In this document: positions 34,650 through 44,145 of the stretch, one piece after another
Position numbering within the stretch: the stretch's first letter is position 1
Layout of the letters: each line of letters begins with the position of its first letter
NCBI GenBank assembly: GCA_023151115.1
Contig: JAKLJP010000004.1
Location: forward strand, 62,001 to 126,000
From: Anaerolineae bacterium
GTDB lineage: Bacteria; Chloroflexota; Anaerolineae; 4572-78; J111
Direction of reading: 5' to 3'
Length of the DNA: 64,000 bases
Notes under the pieces: generated by a model
What the model saw: the letters and a program-made list of their open reading frames with translations, nothing else
The model's database searches: none
Told to the model about the DNA's origin: nothing
Position numbers and translations under genes: made by a program

Positions 34650-37313
34650 GTGGAGACTCCGATTTCATTTGGAGGGTGGCTCAAGGAGCAGCGTAAAAAA
34701 CTGGGTCTGACTCAAGCTGACCTGGGCAATTGTGCCGGCTGCACGGCGGCGACCATTCGTAAAATTGAAGCGGAGGAACGGCGGCCTTCACGCCAGGTGG
34801 CTGAACTGTTAGCAAAGTGCCTGCACGTTCCGGCAGAACAGCACGCTCTCTTCTTGCAAGTAGCTCGTGGGGAGCGCCGGGTTGACCGACTGGCTCAAAA
34901 CGTTAAAATGTTGGATGTTCCCACGTTCAATTTTACCTCTCCTGCTGCCTCATTAACCTTCCAACCTTTCAACCTGCCAACGCCTCTCACGCCACTTCTG
35001 GGCCGAGACCATGAACTGCTGGCTATTGCCCGGCTGTTGGATGACCCGCAGTGCCGCCTATTGACCCTGGTCGGGCCGGGCGGTATCGGCAAGACCCGGC
35101 TCTCCTTACAGGTGGCGGCCCAGCAGCAAAAGGCATTAGCGCATGGGGTCGCCTTTGTATCTCTGGCTCCTCTCACGGGTCGAGAACAAATTATCACGGC
35201 TATTGCTGATACTTTGGGGATTGTCCTCTATGTGGCCACGGATCGGGCCGAACAATTAGTCCATTACTTGCGCGAAAAGAGACTCCTCCTGATCCTCGAC
35301 AATTTCGAACACATGTTGGGAGATGAAGCCAGTGTCGCTCTGGTTGGCGATTTGATAGGCGGCGCACCGATGCTCAAATTGCTGGTTACGTCGCGCGAGC
35401 CGCTGCACCTGCGGGCAGAGTGGGTGTTTGAGGTGCAAGGTTTACCCATCCCCGAAAGCGAGCAGCCCGGCGAATTGGAAGCGAGCAGTGCGGTGAAGTT
35501 GTTTCTACAGCGGGCGCAGCAGGCGCGGGTGGGGTTCAGCCTGACCCCCGCAGACCGCCCCGCTGTTTTGCGTATCTGCCAGTTGGTTGAGGGGCTGCCG
35601 CTGGGGATTGAACTGGCGGCTGCCTGGGTGCTAACTCTATCCTGTCAGGAAATCGCGCGTGAGCTTGAGAACAGCCTGGCCGATCCTTTGCGCGGCATGG
35701 ATTTCCTGGTCACCGCCACCCGCGACATCCCGGAGCGGCATCGCTCCATCAATGCCGTCTTCGACCATTCCTGGAAATTACTCTCAGTGGAGGAACAGCG
35801 TGTGCTGCGGCAGTTATCCGTTTTTCAGGGTGGCTTTGGGCGCGAAGCGGCAGCCTACGTGGCCGGCGCTTCTCTTCCTCTCCTGTCAGCCCTTGTCTCA
35901 AAATCGCTACTGCGCCGGTCGGACGCCGCGGCAGGCCGCTACGATTGGCACGAACTGGTGCGGCAGTCTACGTTGGCCCGGTTGCAGATGGACCCGCAGG
36001 AGTACAGCGAGAGCCGGGATCGTCACTGCCACTACTACACGGCCCTGCTGGAACGCCGGGGGCCTGCTTTGAAAGGCGCGAACCGCAGTATGGTGGTGGC
36101 GGAGTTGCTTGCCGACATCGCTAACTTGCGCCTGGCCTGGAACTGGGCCGCTACCAGGCAGCAGTCCCCTGCCCTCAGCCGGGCCGCCGATACCCTCTTC
36201 TGGCTTTACGAGTCGCGGAGTAACTGCCGGGAGGGTGTGCCGCTCTTTGGTCAGGCGGTACAAAGTTTGCAGGCAAAGGATGGATCGCCCACCGGATTGG
36301 CGGCAAATATTGATCCCGCGAGCCGTCTCGCGCTGGGACAAACGCTGAATTACCAGGGGTTTTTCTGTTTTCGCCAGGGCCAGCATCCCCAGGGTCGCGA
36401 GCTGCTGCAGCACAGTCTGGCCCTGCTTCGTCCCCTGGCCGGGAGCGGCGGTGACCTCCCGGCCCGCGTGGCTCTCTCCGATACGGCTGCTTTCCTGGGA
36501 ACGGTGATGTCGGTAATGGGGGATTATCCGGAGGGATACAGTCTTCTGCATGAGGGTCTGTCGCTCAAACGTGCTCTTGGCGACCCCTGGGGGACGACTT
36601 TCTGTTTGCGCCAACTGGGGCTGGCCGCTTACTCGCTGGGTGAGTACGACGAGGCGCATCGCCTGCTGGCTGAGAGCCTGGCGCTCAGCCGGGAAATGGG
36701 TAACACTTGGGCCATTGCCTCCTCACTCAACGCGCTCAGCATGGTGGCTTATGCTCAGGGGTCGCATCACGAAGCCCGGCAGTTGCTTCAGGAGGGGTTA
36801 GCCCTGGGCCAGGGGTTGGAGGATCGCTATACGGTTGCCGTCAGCCTCAATGGTCTGGGCTTGATAAGCCAAGCTCTGGGCGACGGACAGGAGGCGCAGC
36901 GATTCTTTCAGGAAAGTATCGCCCTTTGGCGAGAAATCGGCGATCAAGGTGATTTGGCCGCGAGCCTGAACAATCTGGGCGAGACTCTGCTGGTATTGGA
37001 GAATCTGCCCGAATCCCGGCGCTGTTTTCTCGAAGCTCTGACAGTAGCCCAGGAGACTCAGGTGATGCCTGTGGCGCTCGATGCTTTGATCGGCCTGGCC
37101 GCCTGGCACATACAGACAGGAGCGGCTGAAACAGCGCTGGAGTTAGTAACCCACGTTCTCCAGCATCCGGTCGGGACTCAAACGGCCAAAGCGCGAGCCG
37201 AACGGCTACTGGAGACGTTTGAAGCCAATCTATCTCCAGGGCAAAAGGCAATTCGAACCCAAACTCCGGCCAAGAGTTTTGAGACGGTGATTAAAGAACT
37301 TCTCCAGTCGTAG
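34650..37313 (+). CDS. HTH-NTPase(STAND)-TPR regulator
   Basis: 887 residues from a GTG at 34650 with GGGGGG five nt upstream. An XRE-type helix-turn-helix (about 8-65: KKLGLTQADLGNCAGCTAAT) is followed by a linker, an NB-ARC/STAND ATPase (about 110-400: LLGRDHEL, LTLVGPGGIGKTRLS, LLLILDNFEHML, LLVTSREPLHL) and at least six TPRs (about 580-830: LRQLGLAAYSLGEYDEAHRL, SLNALSMVAYAQGSHHEARQ). The linker holds 7-8 nt repeats (34960-34990). Such proteins oligomerise on ATP when the TPRs bind a ligand and then control transcription. It is transcribed away from the copper genes, so it may regulate them, without direct evidence. Confidence 0.88.
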   Translation: METPISFGGWLKEQRKKLGLTQADLGNCAGCTAATIRKIEAEERRPSRQVAELLAKCLHVPAEQHALFLQVARGERRVDRLAQNVKMLDVPTFNFTSPAASLTFQPFNLPTPLTPLLGRDHELLAIARLLDDPQCRLLTLVGPGGIGKTRLSLQVAAQQQKALAHGVAFVSLAPLTGREQIITAIADTLGIVLYVATDRAEQLVHYLREKRLLLILDNFEHMLGDEASVALVGDLIGGAPMLKLLVTSREPLHLRAEWVFEVQGLPIPESEQPGELEASSAVKLFLQRAQQARVGFSLTPADRPAVLRICQLVEGLPLGIELAAAWVLTLSCQEIARELENSLADPLRGMDFLVTATRDIPERHRSINAVFDHSWKLLSVEEQRVLRQLSVFQGGFGREAAAYVAGASLPLLSALVSKSLLRRSDAAAGRYDWHELVRQSTLARLQMDPQEYSESRDRHCHYYTALLERRGPALKGANRSMVVAELLADIANLRLAWNWAATRQQSPALSRAADTLFWLYESRSNCREGVPLFGQAVQSLQAKDGSPTGLAANIDPASRLALGQTLNYQGFFCFRQGQHPQGRELLQHSLALLRPLAGSGGDLPARVALSDTAAFLGTVMSVMGDYPEGYSLLHEGLSLKRALGDPWGTTFCLRQLGLAAYSLGEYDEAHRLLAESLALSREMGNTWAIASSLNALSMVAYAQGSHHEARQLLQEGLALGQGLEDRYTVAVSLNGLGLISQALGDGQEAQRFFQESIALWREIGDQGDLAASLNNLGETLLVLENLPESRRCFLEALTVAQETQVMPVALDALIGLAAWHIQTGAAETALELVTHVLQHPVGTQTAKARAERLLETFEANLSPGQKAIRTQTPAKSFETVIKELLQS

Positions 37314-37821
37314 GGTCAGGTCGGCTCAAATCATCTTCCCGGTATAAAAACAATTCGATAAGATAATAACCATCCTCCGAGTGAGTCTGTTCCGGGTTCT
37401 CCGTTTTGTGAAAGAGAAAGAAGCCCCACCCTCGCGGCAATGGCTGCCCGGATACTAACGAAGCCGAGTCAGGCGCTTGGGGGCCAGAAATTAACCTTTG
37501 GCCCTGGATAGTTTCTTGCCCTGAGATAGTCGGCTCTGAAATCAAGACGCGAATATGGATCGGTCGCTTAGAGGAATGATGGTCAGATTCAAGGGTATGC
37601 AGGACGGCCTCGGCGATAGCGGTTTTAAGGCGATTCCTGTTAGCCCATGATAAACCCAACCCCTTCAGCATCTCAAGGGCTTGTTCTCCGGCGAGACGAT
37701 CACTGCCGGGCTGGTTAGGCAGGCTAAGCTCGGCCAGAGTTTTCCAGGTAGGGTCAGATGTGGTGTGAGTTGAGTTGATAAAGTCGGGCGGCATACAGCG
37801 ATCTCCTGGTTTGGTTATCAT
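37291..37821 (-). CDS. Possible HATPase-like (RsbW-type) regulatory protein
   Basis: 176 residues. The segment LPNQPGSDRLAGEQALEMLK plus LSWANRNRLKTAIAEAVLHT looks like the N-terminal part of anti-sigma-factor kinases (AxxEAxxNA box), here with His for the key Asn. The rest is polar with GWGFFLFHKTE and YYLIELFLYRED strands. ATP binding is doubtful. The 3' end overlaps the convergent STAND gene by 23 bp. No strong RBS is visible at the first ATG. Confidence 0.5.
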   Translation of the reverse strand: MITKPGDRCMPPDFINSTHTTSDPTWKTLAELSLPNQPGSDRLAGEQALEMLKGLGLSWANRNRLKTAIAEAVLHTLESDHHSSKRPIHIRVLISEPTISGQETIQGQRLISGPQAPDSASLVSGQPLPRGWGFFLFHKTENPEQTHSEDGYYLIELFLYREDDLSRPDPTTGEVL

Positions 37822-37920
37822 ACGCTCGTATTAAACCATACCGGAGGCTCATTTTGGTATCGCTGGCCGCCACTCGATCGTTACAAAAAGTGAGACAATC
37901 GAAGATCAATATTCTAACAA

Positions 37921-38184
37921 TTATTTGAACGGTACATTGTTGTCAATATGCAGATGTTTATCGGACGAAATATGTTTGACACAGATATAGCCATCCCCGT
38001 TTTGGTCTGTATCTGTGCCAATATGCCTCTCGTGATGTAGATCGTGAGGGTGAGCGTGATGGGGTGGATTCTCAAAAGGCTTAGAACATCCCCTGATAGG
38101 CTCACCATGATCAGCTAAAGCAGCCAGGCCCGTATTGAGGCATATCAGCACTACTAACATTAATATACCGAACAACCTTTTCAT
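37921..38184 (-). CDS. Small secreted His-rich protein
   Basis: 87 residues: a signal peptide (KRLFGILMLVVLICLNTGLA), then a His-rich stretch (PPHHAHPHDLHHERH) and a conserved-looking tail TDQNGDGYICVKHISSDKHL. The DxNGDGxxC element resembles an excalibur-like calcium or metal loop. GGGGGTG lies upstream of the ATG. The histidines and the neighbours (multicopper oxidase, CpxP-like protein) suggest extracytoplasmic metal binding; this is inference. Confidence 0.65.
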   Translation of the reverse strand: MKRLFGILMLVVLICLNTGLAALADHGEPIRGCSKPFENPPHHAHPHDLHHERHIGTDTDQNGDGYICVKHISSDKHLHIDNNVPFK

Positions 38185-38336
38185 TACATCACCCCCTTGT
38201 GTTAATAAAATTTAGATAGATTTACGTCCGACGAGACGTAAGGTTTATTATACCGAAAACCACATCAGTTACAATTTGCGGATTTTATAAACCACCGATT
38301 AGAAGGCCGGTAGGACAAATATCCCTGGCCCAATTA

Positions 38337-38924
38337 TCAATGAGTTTGATGTTGATGGTGATCGGACGGTGATTGCTCCAGCGGAGTGCTGTACCCTCGC
38401 AGGGCATCGTATTGAGTAAGTTGTTCTGCCGAGAGGAGAGGAGTGATTTGCAGGTGAGCTTGCAGATGGACCGCTCTCAGTTGACCGTAGAGTTGTCCTA
38501 ACGCTTCCGTTTGCTCCTTTATGTCGTCCTCAGAAATGGTCCGGTTGGCAAAATCGGCGCTGAACTGGGCTTCGCGCTGAAGAATTTCCTGGCCCACTTG
38601 TTTTGCTTCTGCCTGCATCTGGACAAAGGCGGCTTCGATCTGTTCAGTTTGTGCGGTGGTTAAGTTAAGGTCCTGCTTTAAGTCGAGTACATGGCGCGGC
38701 CCTGGATAGCTGTTCAGTTCGGCCATTCGAGCGTAGCCTGCCCCGCGTCCGTTGAGCAAGTCGTCAACTTCCTGCGGACTCAAGCCGTGAATTGAACTAT
38801 CCAGTTGCGCTATATAGGGTGAGCGCTCCGTTTGAGTTTGGCTGCTCCACAGTATCCCCAGAACAACGCCCACAATAACTGCTAGAATTGTCACACCGCT
38901 ATAGATAAAATGTCGTTTCTGCAT
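38337..38924 (-). CDS. CpxP/Spy-like periplasmic metal-stress protein
   Basis: 195 residues. An N-terminal membrane anchor (FIYSGVTILAVIVGVVLGIL) is followed by a helical region with the LTxxQ-type motifs LNLTTAQTEQIEAAF and LLSAEQLTQYDALRG that mark Spy/CpxP/ZraP-like proteins, and a His-rich end (SDHHQHQTH). These bind metals or misfolded proteins outside the membrane. The gene starts 18 bp after the multicopper oxidase stop, so the two form an operon. Confidence 0.75.
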   Translation of the reverse strand: MQKRHFIYSGVTILAVIVGVVLGILWSSQTQTERSPYIAQLDSSIHGLSPQEVDDLLNGRGAGYARMAELNSYPGPRHVLDLKQDLNLTTAQTEQIEAAFVQMQAEAKQVGQEILQREAQFSADFANRTISEDDIKEQTEALGQLYGQLRAVHLQAHLQITPLLSAEQLTQYDALRGYSTPLEQSPSDHHQHQTH

Positions 38925-38942
38925 TATCCCCCCAATTTTGTA

Positions 38943-40565
38943 TCAGGCCTGCACCCGGTAATTGCGCATCATGCCCATATCCTCGTGTTCCAGATTGTGG
39001 CAATGATAAAGAAACAGGCCGAGGTAATCCTCAAATTTTATGAGCAGTTTCACCCTCTCGCCGGGCATGACCAGGACGGTATCCTTCCAGCCCTCGTCCA
39101 CGTAACCTTCGCTGACACTCTCCCAGCCTGCGGTATATTGTGGGTCTACCTGGCGCTCCAAAACACGGAACTGGACCCCGTGTATATGCATCGGATGGGC
39201 CATAAAATCGGCCATCATGCCGCCTTGTCCTGGTTCGTTCACCAACTCCCAGACTTCGCTGGTGTTCAACTGCACCGTTTCTGCGGAAGTGACGCCCTCC
39301 ATTTCAAAAGTGCGTCCGTTCAAAGTCCAGGTCATATTGCTCATAAACAAGCGAAAGAGGCGGGGTTTATCGTTATTCACCGCCTGTTCGACCGCCGGTG
39401 GCTCAATTATTGTCAGCCGTTCCGGCAATCCGAGAGTTTCCACCTCCTGGCGCTCGACGCGGACTGTGAATACCGGGAAGGGTTCACCGTTAGGCAGGGC
39501 ACTGGTCATCATGCCGCCCATCATCCCGTGACCCATTCCCCCCATCATGCCCGCTTCTACCCCTGAAAAGGCCAGGCTGCGCATTTGCAGCTCTGTCCCC
39601 ACCTGGTAATCGCGAAAATCGGCCCACAGTTCAACCCGCTCTCCCGGCGCCAGGGTGACATACTCACGCTGTATCGGTTCTGCCAGCAAGCCGCCGTCGC
39701 TGCCGATGACCGTCAGCGGTGTGCCATCCTGCCAGGCCAGTTTGTAGATACGGGAATTGGAGCCGTTGAGCAGCCGCAGCCGGTAAGCGCGGGTGGCGAC
39801 CGGCAGGCTAAAGTTGGGCTGCCCGTTAACCAAGATATCCTGCCCCAAAAAGCCCATCATCTGGTCCATCATGCCACCGGCCAGATAGACAAACTGGTTG
39901 TCCATATCAAAGACCCGATCTTGCAGCACCAGCGGCAGATCGTAAGCGTCGGCAGGTAAACCGGCAGCGGCTTCTTCTTCGTCGGTGACCAAAAACAACC
40001 CGGCCAAGCCTTGATTGACCTGGAAGCCGGTTTGGCCGTGGGGATGGGGATGGAACCAGTAGGTGCCGGCCCGGTTGCGCACTTCAAACTCGTAGACATA
40101 GGTTTGGTCCGGCTTGATGGCATGACGGGGATGCCCATCGGCGGTGTCGGGCACACGCAGGCCATGCCAGTGAATAATGCTCTCCGCCGGTAGGCTGTTG
40201 GTAAAGTGGATACGGAATTTCTGCCCCTGGCGGGCGCGGATGATCGGCCCCAGGTACGAGCCGGGCAGGGGTTGCAAGGCTGCCGGGTCGCCCTTCAAGA
40301 CCTCACCTTGATACATCCAGACCTGAGTAGGTTGGCCGGGCAGGGTCTTTACCTCGGTCTGAACAGCTCGCAAGGCCAACTCAACATCGGGGTTGAAACT
40401 GGCCAATCCAGGTGTTGCAGTAGAGGCAGCCAATGCGATGGAAGGAGCAGCGGCTGGGGCGCAGGCGCTTAACCAGGTTGCTGCGCCGCCGGTCAAAGCG
40501 GTGAGAGCGCCAAAGCCAGCCAATCGTAAAAAATTGCGGCGATTAAACGGTTTAAGATGACTCAT
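38943..40565 (-). CDS. Tat-exported lipoprotein multicopper oxidase, CueO-like
   Basis: 540 residues. The N-terminus has a twin-arginine motif (RRNFLRLAGFG) and a lipobox (LSAC), so the protein is exported folded and lipid-anchored. Copper sites: IHWHGLRVPD, TYWFHPHPHGQTG, HPMHIHGVQF and FLYHCHNLEHEDMGMM. A Met-rich insertion (GGMGHGMMGGMM and MMDQMMGF) matches CueO-type Cu(I)-binding loops. It likely oxidises Cu(I) to Cu(II) at the cell surface. It is first in an operon with the CpxP-like gene. Confidence 0.93.
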   Translation of the reverse strand: MSHLKPFNRRNFLRLAGFGALTALTGGAATWLSACAPAAAPSIALAASTATPGLASFNPDVELALRAVQTEVKTLPGQPTQVWMYQGEVLKGDPAALQPLPGSYLGPIIRARQGQKFRIHFTNSLPAESIIHWHGLRVPDTADGHPRHAIKPDQTYVYEFEVRNRAGTYWFHPHPHGQTGFQVNQGLAGLFLVTDEEEAAAGLPADAYDLPLVLQDRVFDMDNQFVYLAGGMMDQMMGFLGQDILVNGQPNFSLPVATRAYRLRLLNGSNSRIYKLAWQDGTPLTVIGSDGGLLAEPIQREYVTLAPGERVELWADFRDYQVGTELQMRSLAFSGVEAGMMGGMGHGMMGGMMTSALPNGEPFPVFTVRVERQEVETLGLPERLTIIEPPAVEQAVNNDKPRLFRLFMSNMTWTLNGRTFEMEGVTSAETVQLNTSEVWELVNEPGQGGMMADFMAHPMHIHGVQFRVLERQVDPQYTAGWESVSEGYVDEGWKDTVLVMPGERVKLLIKFEDYLGLFLYHCHNLEHEDMGMMRNYRVQA

Positions 40566-40802
40566 TGATGACCTCTATTGTTATTTCGATTAATGCAGCA
40601 TCTTGATCCGAGCGAGCAGCTTCGCTTGGAGTTGAGGGGCGTCCAGACAGTAGGATCTCTTAGCCTTCAAAGCCTGAGCTATTTTTGTAATATAGCAGGG
40701 TTGTTTAAAGTTTTGGCTAAGTTTCTTTAAAGATTCTGTAAAGAGATTACAATATCAAAGAACAAAAATAGGGATAAACTCTGCATAGAGCAAGGAGATT
40801 TG

Positions 40803-41258
40803 ATGATGTCAACCAAGCGATTAATGATGTTTATACTGCTAACCATGCTGGTGCTGCTGATAGCAGCTTGCGGCACGGCGAATACCTCTACTGCTTCCCC
40901 CGCCGCTGCGGGAGATATTTTTAATCTGCCCAAGAATGCCGACGGTTATACTGATATTTCGATTGACCAACTAAAGCCAGCGCTGGACAACAAGAATTTC
41001 ACCCTGGTCAATGTCCATATTCCTTATGAGGGTGAACTACCCCAAACCGACGCCTTTATCCCCTACAACGAGATTGAAGCCAACCTTAGCCAACTTCCTG
41101 CCGACAAAAATGCGAAGATCGTGCTTTACTGTCGCAGCGGTCGAATGAGCGATGAAGCGGCCCAAACCCTGGCCAAGTTGGGTTACACTCACATCGTCGA
41201 GGTTGATGGCGGTATGCAGGCCTGGCAATCTGCCGGGAATGAGTTAATTACCAAGTAG
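40803..41258 (+). CDS. Rhodanese-domain lipoprotein
   Basis: 151 residues. AAGGAGA lies upstream of three in-line start codons (TTG 40800, ATG 40803, ATG 40806); the ATG pair is preferred. The signal MLVLLIAACG carries a lipobox Cys. The mature protein is one rhodanese domain ending VLYCRSGRMSDEAAQTLAKL, with the active-site Cys in CRSGRMS and GGMQAWQ near the end. It is likely a surface sulfur-transfer or redox protein; the substrate is unknown. chrA follows after 51 bp on the same strand. Confidence 0.85.
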   Translation: MMSTKRLMMFILLTMLVLLIAACGTANTSTASPAAAGDIFNLPKNADGYTDISIDQLKPALDNKNFTLVNVHIPYEGELPQTDAFIPYNEIEANLSQLPADKNAKIVLYCRSGRMSDEAAQTLAKLGYTHIVEVDGGMQAWQSAGNELITK

Positions 41259-41309
41259 ATAAGAAACAAAATAGATGTTACCGGCTTCCGCGGAGGCAGA
41301 TGCAGACGG

Positions 41310-42440
41310 ATGAATAATAACTTGGGGGAGGTTATTCGCCTTTTTCTCCGTTTGGGCTTCACCGCCTTTGGCGGCCCTGCTGCCCACATTGCCATGATGC
41401 ACGACGAAGTCGTAGTGCGGCGGCGCTGGCTGGAGGAACAACATTTTTTGGACCTGGTGGGGGCCACAAACCTGATCCCCGGCCCCAACTCGACCGAGAT
41501 GGCGATCCATATCGGCTATGACCGGGCCGGTTGGCGGGGGTTGATAGCCGCCGGGGTCTGCTTTATTCTGCCGGCTGCGGTCATGGTGGGCCTCCTGGCC
41601 TGGGCTTATGTGGAATATGGCCGGACGCCCCAGGGCGAAGCGCTGCTGTATGGGATTAAGCCGGTCATCATTGCCATCGTGTTGCAAGCCTTGTTCCGCC
41701 TGGGTCGCACGGCGGTTAAAGGGCCTCTTTTGGCCATAATCGGGGTGGCGGCGCTGCTGTTGTATCTCTTTGGCGTTAACGAACTGCTCCTGCTCTTTGG
41801 CGGGGGACTGGCGCTCGTCGCCATCCGGGCTATTCGACAAGCGCCACAATGGAGTGGAGTCTTCCTCCCCTTGCTGGGGGTCAGCGGGCTAGTCAGGCTG
41901 GTTGAGCCAGCGCCGGTTCGGCTGGACCAACTCTTTTTCATTTTCCTGAAGATCGGGGCGGTCCTGTACGGCAGTGGCTACGTGTTGCTGGCCTTCTTGC
42001 GTAATGACTTCGTGCTGCGCTTGCGCTGGCTGACCGACCAACAGTTATTGGACGCCGTAGCGATTGGTCAATTTACGCCTGGACCGGTCTTCACCACGGC
42101 GACCTTTATCGGTTATGTGCTGGCCGGCGTCCCTGGGGCTATCCTGGCCACGGTCGGGATATTTCTGCCCTCCTTTTGTTTTGTGGCGCTGCTCAATCGA
42201 ATTGTGCCGTATCTGCGCCGCTCAGTCTGGACGGCTGTCCCGCTGGACGGGATTAACGTCGCCGCTCTGGGCTTGATGGCCGGAGTGACCTGGCAGCTTG
42301 GGCAAGAAGCGATTGTGGATGGGGTGGCGTTGCTGTTGGCGGTCGGGGCGATATTCCTGCTGTTCCGTTTCAAGCTCAACTCGGCCTGGCTGGTGCTGGC
42401 GGGGGGTGTTGTCGGATTAATCGGACTTTATGCCGGGTAG
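41310..42440 (+). CDS. chrA: Chromate transporter, two-domain CHR family
   Basis: 376 residues, the usual bidomain ChrA length. Each half carries the CHR signature: GGPAAHIAMMHDEVV with ATNLIPGPNSTEMAIHIGY, and in the second half LRWLTDQQLLDAVAIGQFTP with GPVFTTATFIGYVLAG. About ten membrane helices. It exports chromate. The first codon, ATG at 41310, has no strong RBS. Its position next to the metal genes suits a metal-resistance region. Confidence 0.92.
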   Translation: MNNNLGEVIRLFLRLGFTAFGGPAAHIAMMHDEVVVRRRWLEEQHFLDLVGATNLIPGPNSTEMAIHIGYDRAGWRGLIAAGVCFILPAAVMVGLLAWAYVEYGRTPQGEALLYGIKPVIIAIVLQALFRLGRTAVKGPLLAIIGVAALLLYLFGVNELLLLFGGGLALVAIRAIRQAPQWSGVFLPLLGVSGLVRLVEPAPVRLDQLFFIFLKIGAVLYGSGYVLLAFLRNDFVLRLRWLTDQQLLDAVAIGQFTPGPVFTTATFIGYVLAGVPGAILATVGIFLPSFCFVALLNRIVPYLRRSVWTAVPLDGINVAALGLMAGVTWQLGQEAIVDGVALLLAVGAIFLLFRFKLNSAWLVLAGGVVGLIGLYAG

Positions 42441-42466
42441 TTCCCGCTCAAAATGAGAGCTGCCGG

Positions 42467-42967
42467 CTAACAGTGGAAATCGTGGTTTTCACGCTGAACC
42501 CTTTGACCTGCCAGGTAGCGGCGCAGGGAGTAAAGCCGCTGCCGGACTTCTCGCTTGAGCAGCATGTTCATAATTGGCTCCAGCAGGGGGGCCAGGAAGC
42601 GGGGGCGGGTGCGGAAAAAGTAAATGTAGGTGGTGCGCGAGCGACCTTCGCCGATGGCCTCATGCCGGATGGTAGCCGCAAAATGCTCAAAAAAGGGTGG
42701 CTGATTGGTCAGCTTGACGGCGGCGACTCGCCCCGGCTCGAACCGGACGTACTCGGTCTCCAGAGCCAGGAACAGGCTCCGCCAGGTCCCGACACAGACC
42801 GAACGGACGCCGGCTGCGGCGGCGCTCGCCCCACCCAGCAGCCGCGCTTCCCGCAGCATCGTGTCCCATTCCAGGCGGCAGTCGTAATTGTGAATGATCT
42901 CGAAGACGGCATCGCCGGGGGCATCAATCTCGACGGACAGAGTTTCCCTCGGCACGGGGCTCTCCAT
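42467..42967 (-). CDS. SRPBCC (START-like) small-molecule-binding protein
   Basis: 166 residues forming one START/Bet v1-like domain: SVEIDAPGDAVFEIIHNYDC at the N-terminus, VKLTNQPPFFEHFAATIRHE, GRSRTTYIYFFRTRP and a long C-terminal helix (LLEPIMNMLLKREVRQRLYS). These folds bind hydrophobic ligands such as lipids or polyketides. It overlaps the end of the upstream gene by 44 bp, and that gene carries a second SRPBCC domain, so this is a tandem lipid-related pair. Confidence 0.8.
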   Translation of the reverse strand: MESPVPRETLSVEIDAPGDAVFEIIHNYDCRLEWDTMLREARLLGGASAAAAGVRSVCVGTWRSLFLALETEYVRFEPGRVAAVKLTNQPPFFEHFAATIRHEAIGEGRSRTTYIYFFRTRPRFLAPLLEPIMNMLLKREVRQRLYSLRRYLAGQRVQRENHDFHC

Positions 42968-43997
42968 TCCACTGGTTCGGCGTCATTTCTTGTTGCTCCG
43001 CGTTGGTTTTGATACCCTTTAACAGATACCGTTGAAACAGAGCCAGGACCAGCCTCACCGGGATACGCAGAAACAGCCCGGCTAGACCCTCAAGCTCGTA
43101 TTGGCTGGTCAGAGTTAGGCGTACTCCCCCTGTCCCCTGCGTTATCCGATAGCTTCCTGCTTTCAGCCGAAAAGGTCCATCAGACAGGTCAAGGAGGTAG
43201 CCCACCCGAAAACCAGGATCGGCTCGGAAGGTAAAGCTGTACCGCTCATAGGGCTGCCACTCGGTAATCTCTTGCCAGAAGCGGAGACCGTTGGCGAAGA
43301 AGGCCGTTCTCGCGCCACCTGCGCCCGGCTCAACCACCTCCGCCCGGAGCGGCTTGGGAATGTCCAAAAGGGACAAGTAGGCCGGATGCCGAAACGAGGC
43401 AATATCCACCTCGGTGATGTGCTGCCAGACGGATTGAGGCGCGGCCTTGATGAGGATCGAATGTTCAATCGTGAGGTGTTTTTTTGACCGTTCTGGTATC
43501 AGTCTTAGCCGGGGAATCCAGCGGGGTACCTGGGTTTTGTAAACTCGATAGGGCTGCCCAAACCGTTTTTCCAGTCCAGGCTCTTCGGAAAACACAAAGT
43601 ACACATGGTTGATCGCCACAAAAAGCCCCGCCCAACCTCCCAGAACCCAGGAACCCCAGAACACAGCTTGGCCGATGAGCAGGAGGGCCACCCCACTAAT
43701 CATCGGATTGCGAACAAAGCGATAAGGTCCCGCAGCGACCAAATTGCAAGTAGGTTCCCACGGGGCCAGCGTCCCCCGGCCGACTTTGGCAAACAGGCTG
43801 ACGCACCAGATGAAAAGTCCCAGGCCGGTGATGATAAAGATAGCGCCAACCCAACGGCCCAACCCCATAGCGAGTGACCCATCGTTCCAGCGTGTGTCGG
43901 CAGCTTCAAAAGCGGTCAGGAGCCAATAGGGTGCTGCGACCGCAGCCATACCGGGTAAGAGCAAGATCGCCACTAAATGACGCAGGGTGGTTATCAT
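42924..43997 (-). CDS. ICMT/PEMT-like membrane methyltransferase fused to an SRPBCC domain
   Basis: 357 residues. Residues about 1-175 are an isoprenylcysteine-carboxyl-methyltransferase-like membrane domain: four or five helices, YRFVRNPMISGVALLLIGQ (the RxxRNP motif) and EEPGLEKRFGQPYRVYKTQV (the EExxLxxxFGxxYxxY motif) that binds S-adenosylmethionine. Residues about 180-320 are an SRPBCC domain (IEHSILIKAAPQSVWQHITE) similar to the next gene. The fusion suggests methylation of a lipid presented by the START domain. The last 44 bp overlap the following SRPBCC gene. Confidence 0.82.
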   Translation of the reverse strand: MITTLRHLVAILLLPGMAAVAAPYWLLTAFEAADTRWNDGSLAMGLGRWVGAIFIITGLGLFIWCVSLFAKVGRGTLAPWEPTCNLVAAGPYRFVRNPMISGVALLLIGQAVFWGSWVLGGWAGLFVAINHVYFVFSEEPGLEKRFGQPYRVYKTQVPRWIPRLRLIPERSKKHLTIEHSILIKAAPQSVWQHITEVDIASFRHPAYLSLLDIPKPLRAEVVEPGAGGARTAFFANGLRFWQEITEWQPYERYSFTFRADPGFRVGYLLDLSDGPFRLKAGSYRITQGTGGVRLTLTSQYELEGLAGLFLRIPVRLVLALFQRYLLKGIKTNAEQQEMTPNQWNGEPRAEGNSVRRD

Positions 43998-44145
43998 GCT
44001 TCATTCATCCTGACTGTATTTTTCGCTGACAGGTGTATCTATCAAATGCTGTTGCCACTGTATGGGTCATCCTTTTTGTTTAGTTTGACCCACTAAATTA
44101 TACCCGGCTACACTCGCTTTATCGAATTTTGCATGCAGTCAAATT

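Noticed and set aside
34435..34710. 91-codon frame before the STAND regulator
   Set aside because: It overlaps the HTH start in another frame, has no RBS and resembles nothing; the GTG at 34650 has a good RBS.
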